From positions 62,001-126,000 of the forward strand of contig NZ_JAJOZE010000008.1 in assembly GCF_021166585.1 (NCBI RefSeq): a stretch of DNA of 64,000 bases. Direction: 5' to 3'. The notes below the pieces were generated by a model that was not told the origin of the DNA, ran no database searches, and saw only the letters and a program-made list of their open reading frames with translations. Made by a program: the position numbers and the translations under genes. Every line of letters begins with the position of its first letter. The stretch's first letter is position 1. This DNA comes from Metabacillus kandeliae (GTDB lineage Bacteria; Bacillota; Bacilli; Bacillales; Bacillaceae). Below are positions 10,461 to 18,677 of this stretch, in pieces.

Positions 10461-10507
10461 ACAACAAATGACTAGTCTTTTAATTTAAAAGACTAGTCAT
10501 TTGTTGT
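10461..10507. promoter_or_regulatory. 47-bp perfect palindrome, probable double repressor operator
   Basis: The two 23-base arms are exact reverse complements around one central T (10484). Each arm holds the smaller dyad GACTAGTC (inside AAATGACTAGTCTTTT), so two GntR-like operator sites are placed head to head. It overlaps the -35 region of the GH1 promoter. No repressor gene of the UTRA-GntR type is nearby. It is not a good terminator, because the terminator of the GGDEF gene lies separately at 10,513-10,543. Confidence 0.7.
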
Positions 10508-10512
10508 GAGGT

Positions 10513-10543
10513 TAAAAAAACTGCCTCATTTTATATGAGACAG
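10513..10543 (-). terminator. terminator overlapping the GGDEF gene end
   Basis: CTGcCTCAT (10521-10529) pairs with ATGAGaCAG, giving on the minus strand a hairpin followed by TTTTTTTAA. The stop codon (10526-10528) lies inside the stem. Confidence 0.8.
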
Positions 10544-12097
10544 CATTTTACCGTTTTCTGATACACATACTCTGTTTCTTCCGCTTCTTTTGGCTTCATA
10601 CAAAGCATGATCGGCTTCACTCAGAAGGTCTTCAATTGATTTTTCTCCCGTCAGGGCTGCGGCTCCAAAACTCGCAGTAATCGCAATCTTGCCTGCATTT
10701 GTACGAAGCGGGGAAGCTGCAATGCTCATGCGGATGTCTTCCGCTATACTTGCTGCTTCATCAAGCTCCCTTCCTGGGAGCGCGGCGACAAACTCTTCGC
10801 CCCCATATCTCGCAAACAAAGAAGATCCTTCGAGAATTTCTTTTGCCAGCTGCACAACATGGCCGATTGCCTCATCACCTGTTAAATGGCCGAATGTATC
10901 ATTAATCGATTTAAAATGATCAATATCCATAATCATGAGGGAAAGCGGCGATCCCTCTTTTGCTGCTTCTTTTATAAGCTTTGCAAAGGTTCCGATAAAG
11001 TAAGTTCTGTTAAAGATTCCGGTCATGCCGTCTTTATAAGCAAGCTCCTCCAGCTTTTCCTTGAGCAGCGTCTCTTCAGTAATATCACTGATAATAATGG
11101 TTCTTCCAGACGGTTTGCCATTGCCTTTAAAAATGGGGGCTGACTGGACCTGATAGTAAGAATGCCTGCTGTTCCGTTCCAATTGATAGGTCACAGGCGC
11201 AGTGCCGGTTTGATTGACGCGGAAATTTTTCAGGCTAGAGCTTAACACTTCTTCGGCGTTTTCCCCAATCGCATTTTTTTCGAGGCCTGGGATCATCCGC
11301 CATGCCGCAAGATTAAAATCAATAATAACGCCTCTTAAATCCAGAATGATAACCCCGTCCCGCATGCTCTCAAAAACCTTGTCACGGGCAATCGGCGTTA
11401 CAATCAGCAGACGGTTGGCCAGTATAGCCCACAATGTGAGTCCTGAAGTAAAGCACATCACAACCGGAACCGGGTCAATGCCGAACGGCACAGCGCCGAG
11501 GAGGTAAAGCAGTGATGACAGCATAGGAAGAAGGACGCTGATCAATAAAGTCAGCAGCTGCTTCCAATAAGCTGAACCCGCTCTTTTCCAGTAGGATATT
11601 AAAATCCAAGATGAAGCGATTAAACAGCCGGAGGTGTAGCTGCCGTGAATAATGTACCAGGGAGCGATCGTGAAATCGGCAATATAAAAGACTCCTGCCC
11701 GCTGCAGTTCGATTGACTGATAGAAAAAGTGCAAATGAGGATTGGTTAAAACAAACAACAGTGAAAGGATTGGAATCAATAACAAGAAAACAACATTTTT
11801 CCCTGTTACATGCCTGTCATGTCCGCAATACTGAAGCATCAGAATGAGTGTGACAGGGGCAATAAACGGCAGACCAGTATATTGAAAGGCAATCCAGGGC
11901 CAAATATCAGCCAAGGTTTTTCCGGCAAGCTCGCAGGCATGTCCAAATGCATAAATGGCTGAAAAGAAAGAAATCCAGGTATATGTTTTGCTGCCGGAAA
12001 ACTGATCTTTGCTTTGATAGGCATAAAAACCAAGCAATATATTAAAAACTCCTGCAATAGATATCACGACAATATAGGTAAAGTAGTCTGTTCCCAT
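10526..12097 (-). CDS. membrane diguanylate cyclase (7TM-PAS-GGDEF)
   Basis: A 523-residue signalling protein. Residues 1-235 form about seven membrane helices of the histidine-kinase N-terminal 7TM type. Residues about 245-345 are a PAS domain (ESMRDGVIILD... IISDITEE), and about 355-515 a GGDEF domain with the active-site variant GGEEF (RYGGEEF). This variant is catalytically competent in known cyclases. The usual allosteric RxxD site five residues upstream is missing (EGSSLFARYGGEEF), so no product inhibition at that site is expected. It should make cyclic di-GMP in response to a membrane or small-molecule signal. It stands alone with its own terminator. Confidence 0.88.
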   Translation of the reverse strand: MGTDYFTYIVVISIAGVFNILLGFYAYQSKDQFSGSKTYTWISFFSAIYAFGHACELAGKTLADIWPWIAFQYTGLPFIAPVTLILMLQYCGHDRHVTGKNVVFLLLIPILSLLFVLTNPHLHFFYQSIELQRAGVFYIADFTIAPWYIIHGSYTSGCLIASSWILISYWKRAGSAYWKQLLTLLISVLLPMLSSLLYLLGAVPFGIDPVPVVMCFTSGLTLWAILANRLLIVTPIARDKVFESMRDGVIILDLRGVIIDFNLAAWRMIPGLEKNAIGENAEEVLSSSLKNFRVNQTGTAPVTYQLERNSRHSYYQVQSAPIFKGNGKPSGRTIIISDITEETLLKEKLEELAYKDGMTGIFNRTYFIGTFAKLIKEAAKEGSPLSLMIMDIDHFKSINDTFGHLTGDEAIGHVVQLAKEILEGSSLFARYGGEEFVAALPGRELDEAASIAEDIRMSIAASPLRTNAGKIAITASFGAAALTGEKSIEDLLSEADHALYEAKRSGRNRVCVSENGKMLSHIK

Positions 12098-12198
12098 CTT
12101 CGGCTCCGATTTACATAAAATTGCAGAAGTTTACTATATCTGCCTTCTAATTTTACCATAGAGGAGCGGAGGAAAATAGGTAAATATGCCCCTGTTTC

Positions 12199-13446
12199 TC
12201 AGGCACCTTCATATCCTTTCGGCCTGCTCACTGACTGAAGCGGTGCAGCAGGGAGTTTTTTCCCTGAAAGAAAGGCCCTGATTTCTTCCAATGCAGCCGC
12301 CGGACTGTCTTCATATAAATTATGGCCGGCATGCGGGAAATAAACGAGTTCTGCCCGCGGCATCTGCTTTTTATATTGCACAGCAGAACTCCAGGACAAA
12401 TAGTCGCATGATCCTTTAAAAATAAGAACAGGGACACGCGGTGCAATCTCTCCCTTTATGTCAGTCTCAGCGGGAAAAGCAGCAGACTGCGGTGCCTGGT
12501 TGGCGTAAAACCCTGTTCCCTGCAGCTTTTTGCCTGTTTTGGCATTGCAATGAAGGGTTTTTTCTGTTTTCTCGTATACATTAATAAACCGGGCATCCAT
12601 TTCATGATCTCCAGCAAAATTCTTTGCAGCTGCTGGGTTTACTTGGAGCAAAAGATAAGCTGCCATGACCCTAGGATGCAGCAGCTCTTGATAAAGGGCC
12701 AAGCTTTCCGCCCTGTTCAGGCGGCTTTTTAGATTGCCGCCGCTTTTGTCTTCAGCAGACAGCGGGCCTGGCGAAATCAAGACTGCTTTTTCTGCATGCT
12801 CCGGATAAGCCTTCATATAGGCCGCTGCTATCTTCCCACCATTGGAATGCCCGATCAGAATGAGCTTCTCGGCACGTATTTTTGTTCTGATTTCCTCCAG
12901 TTCGTCCACTGCTCTCTGAGTTGTATATTGGAGAGGATTATCAAGCCTCGAGGAAAGGCCTGAGCCCGCCTGATCATAGAGGTAGACATCATATCCATCT
13001 CTTGCAAGCTTTCCAAAAAAGGAGGCATCCCCTTTCATGTTTGGCGTACCAGGACCGCCATGGACAAAAAGGACAGGATATTTCCCCGGCCTTTTTGGAG
13101 GCGCAGCATGCAGATAAGCAATTGCTGTCCCATCTTTCATATGCCAAAATTTTTCGCCCTGCAGCATGGATAATTGAGGTGCTTGATCTCGCAATGGAAG
13201 AAGCAAAACCACTAGCGCCGCCGCCAAAAGCGCAATCGCTGTAATCGTCAGCTTCCACAGCAGCCTGTTTTTTCTATAAACAAGGAAAGACAAAAGAACA
13301 AAAACGGAAAGATAAAGAATACTGCCTGCTGAGACGAAAACAGCAGGGCGGGAGTCGATGGCAGCTGTTCCAAAAAATCCGGCGGCACCGATAAAAGAGG
13401 CAAGCAGCCATAACAGGAGAAAGACTAGGGCAGGACGGCGTTTCAT
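12199..13446 (-). CDS. membrane-anchored alpha/beta hydrolase (proline iminopeptidase-like)
   Basis: A 415-residue protein. Three hydrophobic segments (about 5-27, 36-57 and 65-86) anchor it, then a hydrolase domain follows from about residue 95. The oxyanion motif HGGPGTPN is typical of proline iminopeptidase relatives. The nucleophile is in GHSNGG, the acid in KGSCDYLSW and the base in HAGHNLY. A peptidase or esterase at the membrane surface is likely; the topology (inside or outside) is not clear. The gene stands alone with AGGAGAGG before the ATG. Confidence 0.8.
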   Translation of the reverse strand: MKRRPALVFLLLWLLASFIGAAGFFGTAAIDSRPAVFVSAGSILYLSVFVLLSFLVYRKNRLLWKLTITAIALLAAALVVLLLPLRDQAPQLSMLQGEKFWHMKDGTAIAYLHAAPPKRPGKYPVLFVHGGPGTPNMKGDASFFGKLARDGYDVYLYDQAGSGLSSRLDNPLQYTTQRAVDELEEIRTKIRAEKLILIGHSNGGKIAAAYMKAYPEHAEKAVLISPGPLSAEDKSGGNLKSRLNRAESLALYQELLHPRVMAAYLLLQVNPAAAKNFAGDHEMDARFINVYEKTEKTLHCNAKTGKKLQGTGFYANQAPQSAAFPAETDIKGEIAPRVPVLIFKGSCDYLSWSSAVQYKKQMPRAELVYFPHAGHNLYEDSPAAALEEIRAFLSGKKLPAAPLQSVSRPKGYEGA

Positions 13447-13569
13447 TTACCTCTCCTCCTTATAGAAAGAATTAAAAGGAAGACTTCTTTTCTTATAGAA
13501 TATAAGACATTAAGATATTTGGACAGCTTTTATGAAGGAGGCGCAGCATGAACTTCCAGTAAAGTAAAA

Positions 13570-13598
13570 ATCGACCCGAAGGAGCTCTTCGGGTCAAT
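13570..13598 (-). terminator. terminator of the glycohydrolase operon
   Basis: GACCCGAAG (13573-13581) and CTTCGGGTC (13587-13595) form a stem. Its minus-strand tail is TTTTTACTTT. The stem covers the stop codon of the upstream gene. Confidence 0.8.
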
Positions 13599-15693
13599 TT
13601 ACTTCTGTTATTTTCATTATGCCTGCTGTAAAGCTCCCTTTATCAAGCATTCCGAGGCCGTACATGCCATAAGCATACCTGTCATTCTGATGCTCCAAAA
13701 TGAAAGTTCCGTCTATGGTAAGTGAGATCGTATTTCCCCTGCACGCAAGCCCCAAGAGATACTCTCTACCATGCTCCCAGTCAAATGGAACAGAGGCAAG
13801 CCTTTCCACTCCAAAGTCATTGAGCAAAATGGACACCCTTCCTTTTCCATCGAAACCGGCAAGATAGTGCCGCATAATCCCTTCTGCCCTCGCAATCAGA
13901 CAGTGCGATTCTCCTGACAGAGGAGTAATGGCAGCCTTGAGCAGCAAATCTTTGCCATAATAATTTCCCGCAAAAGACGCGCAGCCTTCTAAGCTTTCAG
14001 CAAGAAGACGGCCTCTGCTCAGCCGCCAGCTTCCTTTATGATGGGAAAAAGGCGTTACAGACTGAAATTCAGTCACCTGTTTTGCAAAATCAATGCAGTA
14101 GGAGGCATTTCCGAAAACATGAAATTCATCAAGCAAAATCCTGCCGAAGGCTCTGTTTGATAAAGGAGACTCCGTTACAATCAGGAAGCCCGCTTCGTCA
14201 AGACATGCGCCTTCACTGTCAGGCACAGTAAACTCAATGGTGTTCCATATTTTCCCGACAAGGTCCATCTGCTGAAGCTGCAAGTCTTCCCCAGTATAGG
14301 TGTTTCTCACATATGGAATAACATAGACCTGCTCCCCGCTCCATTGGTCAAAATAAAGCTTGCACGATACCGTCTGCCCGCTTGAAATGGTCGGGAAAAA
14401 GACCGGCTTATATTTTTCATCGCTAAAATCAGCCCGCCTGTAGAACGGCTTATAATAAACTTTCCCGCTGTCAGATACGGTCATCCTGTCCAGAACAATT
14501 TCGAGTGCGCCTGGGGAATTCCAGCCTTTCTCATCCGTATGCTTCAGCAATAGGCGAAAGGAATTGTCCGTCCGAAAGCCATGTGTTGACCCAGGGAGGT
14601 TAAAATCAAAAAAGAGCTCGCCTTTTGCCGAAATTATTTCCCGGGGAAGTTTTATGTCCCTTCTTGTCAGACTCAGCTCTGCCAGCTCTTTCACAAAGGT
14701 CGGAATGTCGATATTGTTCAAATAACCTGATACACTCGAAGTAATAACGGTGTCATTGACAGGCTTTCTGTACTTTTCAGGAATGCCTGCAATCCCTTGA
14801 AAAACACCGGCAATGGTGCCTGTGCTGCCTGCATTGCAGTCTGTATCCCAGCCGCACATCACAGCGATTTCGACCGTTTTCGAAAAATCCCCTTTTCCGT
14901 AAAGAAGAGCAATCATGCAGACGCATGCATTCGGTATAATGTGGCACACACCAGGATACCTGTCATACCCCCAATTTTCCATCACATAGCGATGGCATGC
15001 TCTGAAGTCTTCGCTGTTCTTTTCGTAATATTCCTTTACAGACAAAACAGCTTTATAGTATAGAGAATCGGCCGGGATCACGTAAAGGCCGTCTGAAATG
15101 ACCTCTTCCATACTCTCTGCTGAAAAGGCACTTGAAATGCAGGCCGCAATAAACCGAGCCCCGTATATACCGTTATGGTCATGGGAAACACTTGCCGCAA
15201 TTCCGGCATACCTGGCAGCAGCGGCAGGGTCGTCAGGAAAAAGCAGGCCCCAGCAATCAGCAAAAATCTGTCCGCCAATCTGCTCTGCCAGAGCCATTCC
15301 ATTCACATCGGCAGAGCCTGAAGCTGGGGGTAAAATCCCATTCGTCATATTCTTGTAGGCTGTATGCTCCGTGCTGATGCCTTCCCCGCCCCACCAAATC
15401 ATCCCGATGCCTTCCCTGATATAATTCAGCCAGGCCTTTCCGGCATCCTCTGCCGTAAACTCCTTATTCCTTCCCTCATCAATCAATGCGCGAATAAAGA
15501 ACACAGGACCGTTCACATCATCATCAGCTGAAAAATTTTTATAGTCCTTCACATAAGAGGCAATGCTTCCGAACACTTCCTGAATTTTTTCATACGTCCA
15601 TTCTGGCGGCTCAAGCGGCGCCCCGAGCCGAATCCCTATATTCATCCCCAAAAACCCGGCATAAACCTTTTGCACATAGTCTTCTGTCAGCAA
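13594..15693 (-). CDS. ADP-ribosylglycohydrolase-family protein with extra C-terminal beta domain
   Basis: A 699-residue protein. Residues 1 to about 335 are an ADP-ribosylglycohydrolase (DraG/ARH-like) fold: a metal-site segment NFSADDDVNGP (about 54-64), SHDHNGIYGA in the middle and CGWDTDCNAGSTGTIAG (about 282-298) with the conserved Asp pair. The last 350 residues are beta-rich and look like a laminin G or carbohydrate-binding type sandwich; the family is not certain. No signal peptide is seen. The start is a TTG preceded by a G-rich ribosome binding site (run of eight G), 15 bp after the previous stop. Its job is unknown. The operon context suggests cleavage of a glycosyl or ribosyl bond in an imported compound. 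Confidence 0.75.
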   Translation of the reverse strand: MLTEDYVQKVYAGFLGMNIGIRLGAPLEPPEWTYEKIQEVFGSIASYVKDYKNFSADDDVNGPVFFIRALIDEGRNKEFTAEDAGKAWLNYIREGIGMIWWGGEGISTEHTAYKNMTNGILPPASGSADVNGMALAEQIGGQIFADCWGLLFPDDPAAAARYAGIAASVSHDHNGIYGARFIAACISSAFSAESMEEVISDGLYVIPADSLYYKAVLSVKEYYEKNSEDFRACHRYVMENWGYDRYPGVCHIIPNACVCMIALLYGKGDFSKTVEIAVMCGWDTDCNAGSTGTIAGVFQGIAGIPEKYRKPVNDTVITSSVSGYLNNIDIPTFVKELAELSLTRRDIKLPREIISAKGELFFDFNLPGSTHGFRTDNSFRLLLKHTDEKGWNSPGALEIVLDRMTVSDSGKVYYKPFYRRADFSDEKYKPVFFPTISSGQTVSCKLYFDQWSGEQVYVIPYVRNTYTGEDLQLQQMDLVGKIWNTIEFTVPDSEGACLDEAGFLIVTESPLSNRAFGRILLDEFHVFGNASYCIDFAKQVTEFQSVTPFSHHKGSWRLSRGRLLAESLEGCASFAGNYYGKDLLLKAAITPLSGESHCLIARAEGIMRHYLAGFDGKGRVSILLNDFGVERLASVPFDWEHGREYLLGLACRGNTISLTIDGTFILEHQNDRYAYGMYGLGMLDKGSFTAGIMKITEVN

Positions 15694-15708
15694 CTGGGTC
15701 CCCCCCCG

Positions 15709-16866
15709 CTATACATTCAGATTCAGCAGCCTCTCTCTTTTTTTGCTGCTCATTAAATCATTTTTTATTATGAAAAGCGCTGTATCGCTAAAAGAATCAG
15801 CCGCTTTTACCATCTGGAGCCTGTTTGCTGATTCAAGAACACGGATATCTTCCTCTTCTGCCGCCTTCATCCCATCCATCGCACCTGCCAGAGCACCGAT
15901 CATCGCTCCAATCGAGTCCGTATCTCTTCCGGAATTCACCCCGCTCCTGACGGAAGGATAGAAGCTGCCATCGTTGATCAGCAAAAAGGCGAGCGCCACA
16001 GGAAGCTCCTCGATGGAACGGAGTCTTCCGGGAGCATAGTGAGCGGAAGGAATCCCCAGCTTCTCTTCCTTTCTTGCCACATCATCCTCCATTGGAGAAA
16101 ATTCCTTCACTCTGCGATGAAGGCATGCTGTGAGCTCATCCATTTCTGCGTGCTTTGCTTTTAGCGCAAAAGCTTCTTCCGCAAGTGCTTCGATGGCAAG
16201 CTTTGTTCCATCCTTAGCAAAAATCAGGGCCGTTTCCACAAGGTCTTCTGCTGTTGTCCCTGTTTCCATCGCCTTAGCTGTACAGGCAGCCATCACACCT
16301 GCTGCTTCCAATCCGTAGCTGTGCTGATGCCCCATTGCAAACAGGATCCCTTCGTCATAAGCCCCTTTCGGATTTCCCGCATTGACGATTCCAACTGGAG
16401 CCATGTACATGGCAGCACCGCAGTTCACCATATTCCCAATGCCGCCTTCCCTCGGCTCGCAGTTTGCCAAAACGTGCCTTGTATAAGCATATTTTTCAGG
16501 ATAGAAAAGCCTCTCAAGCAGGACAGCCTCTCGTCCGAATTCAGGTATATATGTTTTTCGGAAGGCGATCTCTTTCATGAATTCATTTCCGAAATCATAC
16601 GCATCCAAATGCCTTTTTTCTTTTTCATACACCCGCATAAGGGCAAGCATCATCAAGGTGTCATCTGTGACGATGCCGCCGCCCCGCTCCTTGCCGTTTT
16701 TCTGTTCCGGAACATCATCCTTGTACCAATGCGTATGCAGGCTTTCCACTTTGCCGAACTTTGCTTTGATTTCCCCAAAGCTCAGCTTTTCAGCAACAGC
16801 TCCAAGCGCATCCCCGTATGCTGCGCCAAGAATGGCACCCCTTACCCTTTCCTGAAAAGAAATCAT
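15709..16866 (-). CDS. ADP-ribosylglycohydrolase-family protein
   Basis: A 385-residue DraG-like enzyme. The ATG at 16866 is chosen because GAGGGG lies 8-9 bases before it and it gives MISFQERVRGAILGAAYGDALG, the standard family start; the open frame further upstream is not needed. The metal-binding motifs are GGIVTDDTLM (about residues 62-71) and NSGRDTDSIGAMIGALAGA near residue 320, plus MGHQHSYG in the middle. All Asp ligands of the dinuclear site are kept, so it should be active. Family members remove ADP-ribose from proteins or act on related N-glycosides. Tandem placement with a second family member and metabolic genes favours a catabolic role (inference). Confidence 0.82.
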   Translation of the reverse strand: MISFQERVRGAILGAAYGDALGAVAEKLSFGEIKAKFGKVESLHTHWYKDDVPEQKNGKERGGGIVTDDTLMMLALMRVYEKEKRHLDAYDFGNEFMKEIAFRKTYIPEFGREAVLLERLFYPEKYAYTRHVLANCEPREGGIGNMVNCGAAMYMAPVGIVNAGNPKGAYDEGILFAMGHQHSYGLEAAGVMAACTAKAMETGTTAEDLVETALIFAKDGTKLAIEALAEEAFALKAKHAEMDELTACLHRRVKEFSPMEDDVARKEEKLGIPSAHYAPGRLRSIEELPVALAFLLINDGSFYPSVRSGVNSGRDTDSIGAMIGALAGAMDGMKAAEEEDIRVLESANRLQMVKAADSFSDTALFIIKNDLMSSKKRERLLNLNV

Positions 16867-16879
16867 AGCTAAAACCCCT

Positions 16880-17194
16880 CTAAATCGGTATGTCAAGCAA
16901 GTAAAGCGGGACATGCTGCTGAGCGCCGTAAACATCTCTGTCACCAGCTGATCCTGAGGAAGGCTCCCGGGCAAGCGTGATTTTCAACCCAAGTGCCTGA
17001 TCATAGAAAACCAGCTGATGAATATCCTCTTCCTTTACAGAAAACAGCTCTGACAGCCTCTCTTTTGTAATCATGCCTGACTGCTTGACCATGCTGTACG
17101 TCTTTTGGCAGTCAAAAAGGATATCAAACGTGATTTCGAAAGGGCCGGCATTTTTGCTGCGGATGATTCTGGCCAGGTCATAAAGAAGCGCCAT
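16880..17194 (-). CDS. DUF4387-family protein
   Basis: A 104-residue soluble protein with the DUF4387 look: AxIIRSKNAGPFEITFDILF at the N-terminus and a C-terminal domain ending in YGAQQHVPLYLLDIPI. In other bacteria this small protein is coded next to or fused with AtuA/DUF1446 proteins, and the two likely form one enzyme. Here the start overlaps the end of the AtuA-like gene by 17 bp, which implies coupled, equimolar synthesis. Its own chemistry is not established. Confidence 0.75.
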   Translation of the reverse strand: MALLYDLARIIRSKNAGPFEITFDILFDCQKTYSMVKQSGMITKERLSELFSVKEEDIHQLVFYDQALGLKITLAREPSSGSAGDRDVYGAQQHVPLYLLDIPI

Positions 17195-18557
17195 CAGAAC
17201 CTCCCATAAGACTGTATTTGACAGAAAAGAGATTTTCCTCTGTTTCCATTACGTGATAGATAGAAAATTCATAAACAGGGCCAGCTTCCACATCACTCGG
17301 TGCAAACGGAAAAGCCAGGTTTCCTGCCGTTGATTTGCGGTCAGGGTAGCCGTAATGAAGAAACGTCGAGCGGACGGTAGCGAGAATGCTTGACGCCAGT
17401 TCCTGTGTGGAAGCCGTTGTTTCCATCAGCACGCCTGCTTCATGCCCGCTGAATGGCGCCTGCTCTTTCTCCCCCATCACACCGTTCTTGCCGTAATTAT
17501 AAAAACGGATATTGTAGTCCTCTTCTTTGATTTCAGCGTAATACTCAGCTGTCAGCTTTTTCACCTGCTCCTCTGTTTCTTCAAGCCTGCTGAGCAGAAC
17601 AGGATCCCGGATGCCAGCGATCGCAAAGCTTCGATAGGCTGTTTTTCTTGCCCCTTCAAGCTTTACCTTAAAAACAGAATCCGGCAGATACCTGCTTCCC
17701 GACACCTCTACCTCACCGTTCTCTTTTTCTTTGAAAATACAATCCTTCAAATCCAGCAGAAATCCCGGTCCTTTTAACAAATAAGGATGTTCTTTTTCAT
17801 AAAAAGTGTGGGCTGCAACGCTTAGTGCTGTGCACTTTCTCTCTGGATTCAGCGGCCTGACCGAAAAGCTGTCCTCTCCAATGCTCCCCAAAATAGCATC
17901 CTTCGCACTGCCGGGCTCAGCGCAGAGAGCGCCGCATTCCAGTATTTTGCCAAGATGATAGGACAGGCCGGGATCCTTGCCGTAAAAGATGCCGACTGCA
18001 GCAAACGGTGACGGATCATAGGCTCTGCCGCAAACAATAATGTCACAGCCGCTTTTCAGTGCTTCAAGAATCGGCTCATGCCCCATTTGCGCTACAATCG
18101 GAGAAGTCTCAAGCACACCGGCCTCTGTTAATGCTGGAATGTTTTTGCTGAGAGGAGCGATTGTCCCTTCTTTGATGGCTTTCAGGACTTTTTCCTGTGG
18201 GATATCGGATGAAATAACAGCTGTTTTTGCTTCAAGATTTTCTTCCTTCAAGATCTCTTCTAAAATCTGAACGGTCCAGTCAACATGAACAGCGGCACCT
18301 GCTCCTCCGGCTGAGCCAATAATGATAGGGATTTTCCTTGGAAGCCCATAGCGCACAAGAAGCTGCAAATCCTTTTTGGCTGCTCTTTTGCTTACAATCG
18401 GCACTCCTTTGCCAAGCTTATGAGGCCCTGCATCTGTTGAGCCTGCATCAACAGCGATCGCATGAATCTTCTGCTCCATTCCTTTTAACAAGGAGCTTTC
18501 CGGAAAACCGTAGCCAAGCATGCCGCATGGAGAAAGAATATGAATTTCCTTTGTCAT
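17178..18557 (-). CDS. AtuA-like (DUF1446) acyl/terpene-utilization family protein
   Basis: A 459-residue protein. The ATG at 18557 has AAGGGG six bases upstream. Recognised segments are VDAGSTDAGPHKLG (near 30-43), GSAGGAGAA (near 86-94), CGRAYDPSPFAA (near 190) and CGALCAEPGS (near 225). These match the AtuA/DUF1446 family, first named for acyclic terpene use in Pseudomonas but with undefined chemistry. The usual partner genes of terpene degradation (acyl-CoA carboxylase, citronellol dehydrogenase) are absent. Instead the neighbours are a nucleoside transporter and ADP-ribosylglycohydrolases, so this version probably handles a different substrate. Confidence 0.78.
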   Translation of the reverse strand: MTKEIHILSPCGMLGYGFPESSLLKGMEQKIHAIAVDAGSTDAGPHKLGKGVPIVSKRAAKKDLQLLVRYGLPRKIPIIIGSAGGAGAAVHVDWTVQILEEILKEENLEAKTAVISSDIPQEKVLKAIKEGTIAPLSKNIPALTEAGVLETSPIVAQMGHEPILEALKSGCDIIVCGRAYDPSPFAAVGIFYGKDPGLSYHLGKILECGALCAEPGSAKDAILGSIGEDSFSVRPLNPERKCTALSVAAHTFYEKEHPYLLKGPGFLLDLKDCIFKEKENGEVEVSGSRYLPDSVFKVKLEGARKTAYRSFAIAGIRDPVLLSRLEETEEQVKKLTAEYYAEIKEEDYNIRFYNYGKNGVMGEKEQAPFSGHEAGVLMETTASTQELASSILATVRSTFLHYGYPDRKSTAGNLAFPFAPSDVEAGPVYEFSIYHVMETEENLFSVKYSLMGGSDGASL

Positions 18558-18630
18558 CTCCATCCCCTTTTCATACAAGCTCTTACTTCATATGTAAGTG
18601 AGAATGCTCCCATTTATGCTTTGAGCCATA

Positions 18631-18666
18631 AAAAAAGAGTGCGGCTCTGAAAAGCGCGCACTCTTG
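18631..18666 (-). terminator. terminator after the nucleoside transporter
   Basis: AAGAGTGCG (18636-18644) and CGCACTCTT (18658-18666) form the stem. The minus strand continues with TTTTTTTAT. It separates the transporter from the AtuA-led operon. No strong promoter is seen in the 70 bp that follow, so read-through may matter. Confidence 0.85.
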
Positions 18667-18677
18667 CATATGAAAAA

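Noticed and set aside
10461-10507. The 47-bp palindrome as a transcription terminator
   Set aside because: It has no T-run directly after either arm, the GGDEF gene already has a terminator, and it overlaps a promoter -35 region.
16867-16974. N-terminal extension of the 385-residue ADP-ribosylglycohydrolase
   Set aside because: It overlaps the coding end of the DUF4387 gene and lacks a ribosome binding site, while the ATG at 16866 has one and begins at the conserved family N-terminus.
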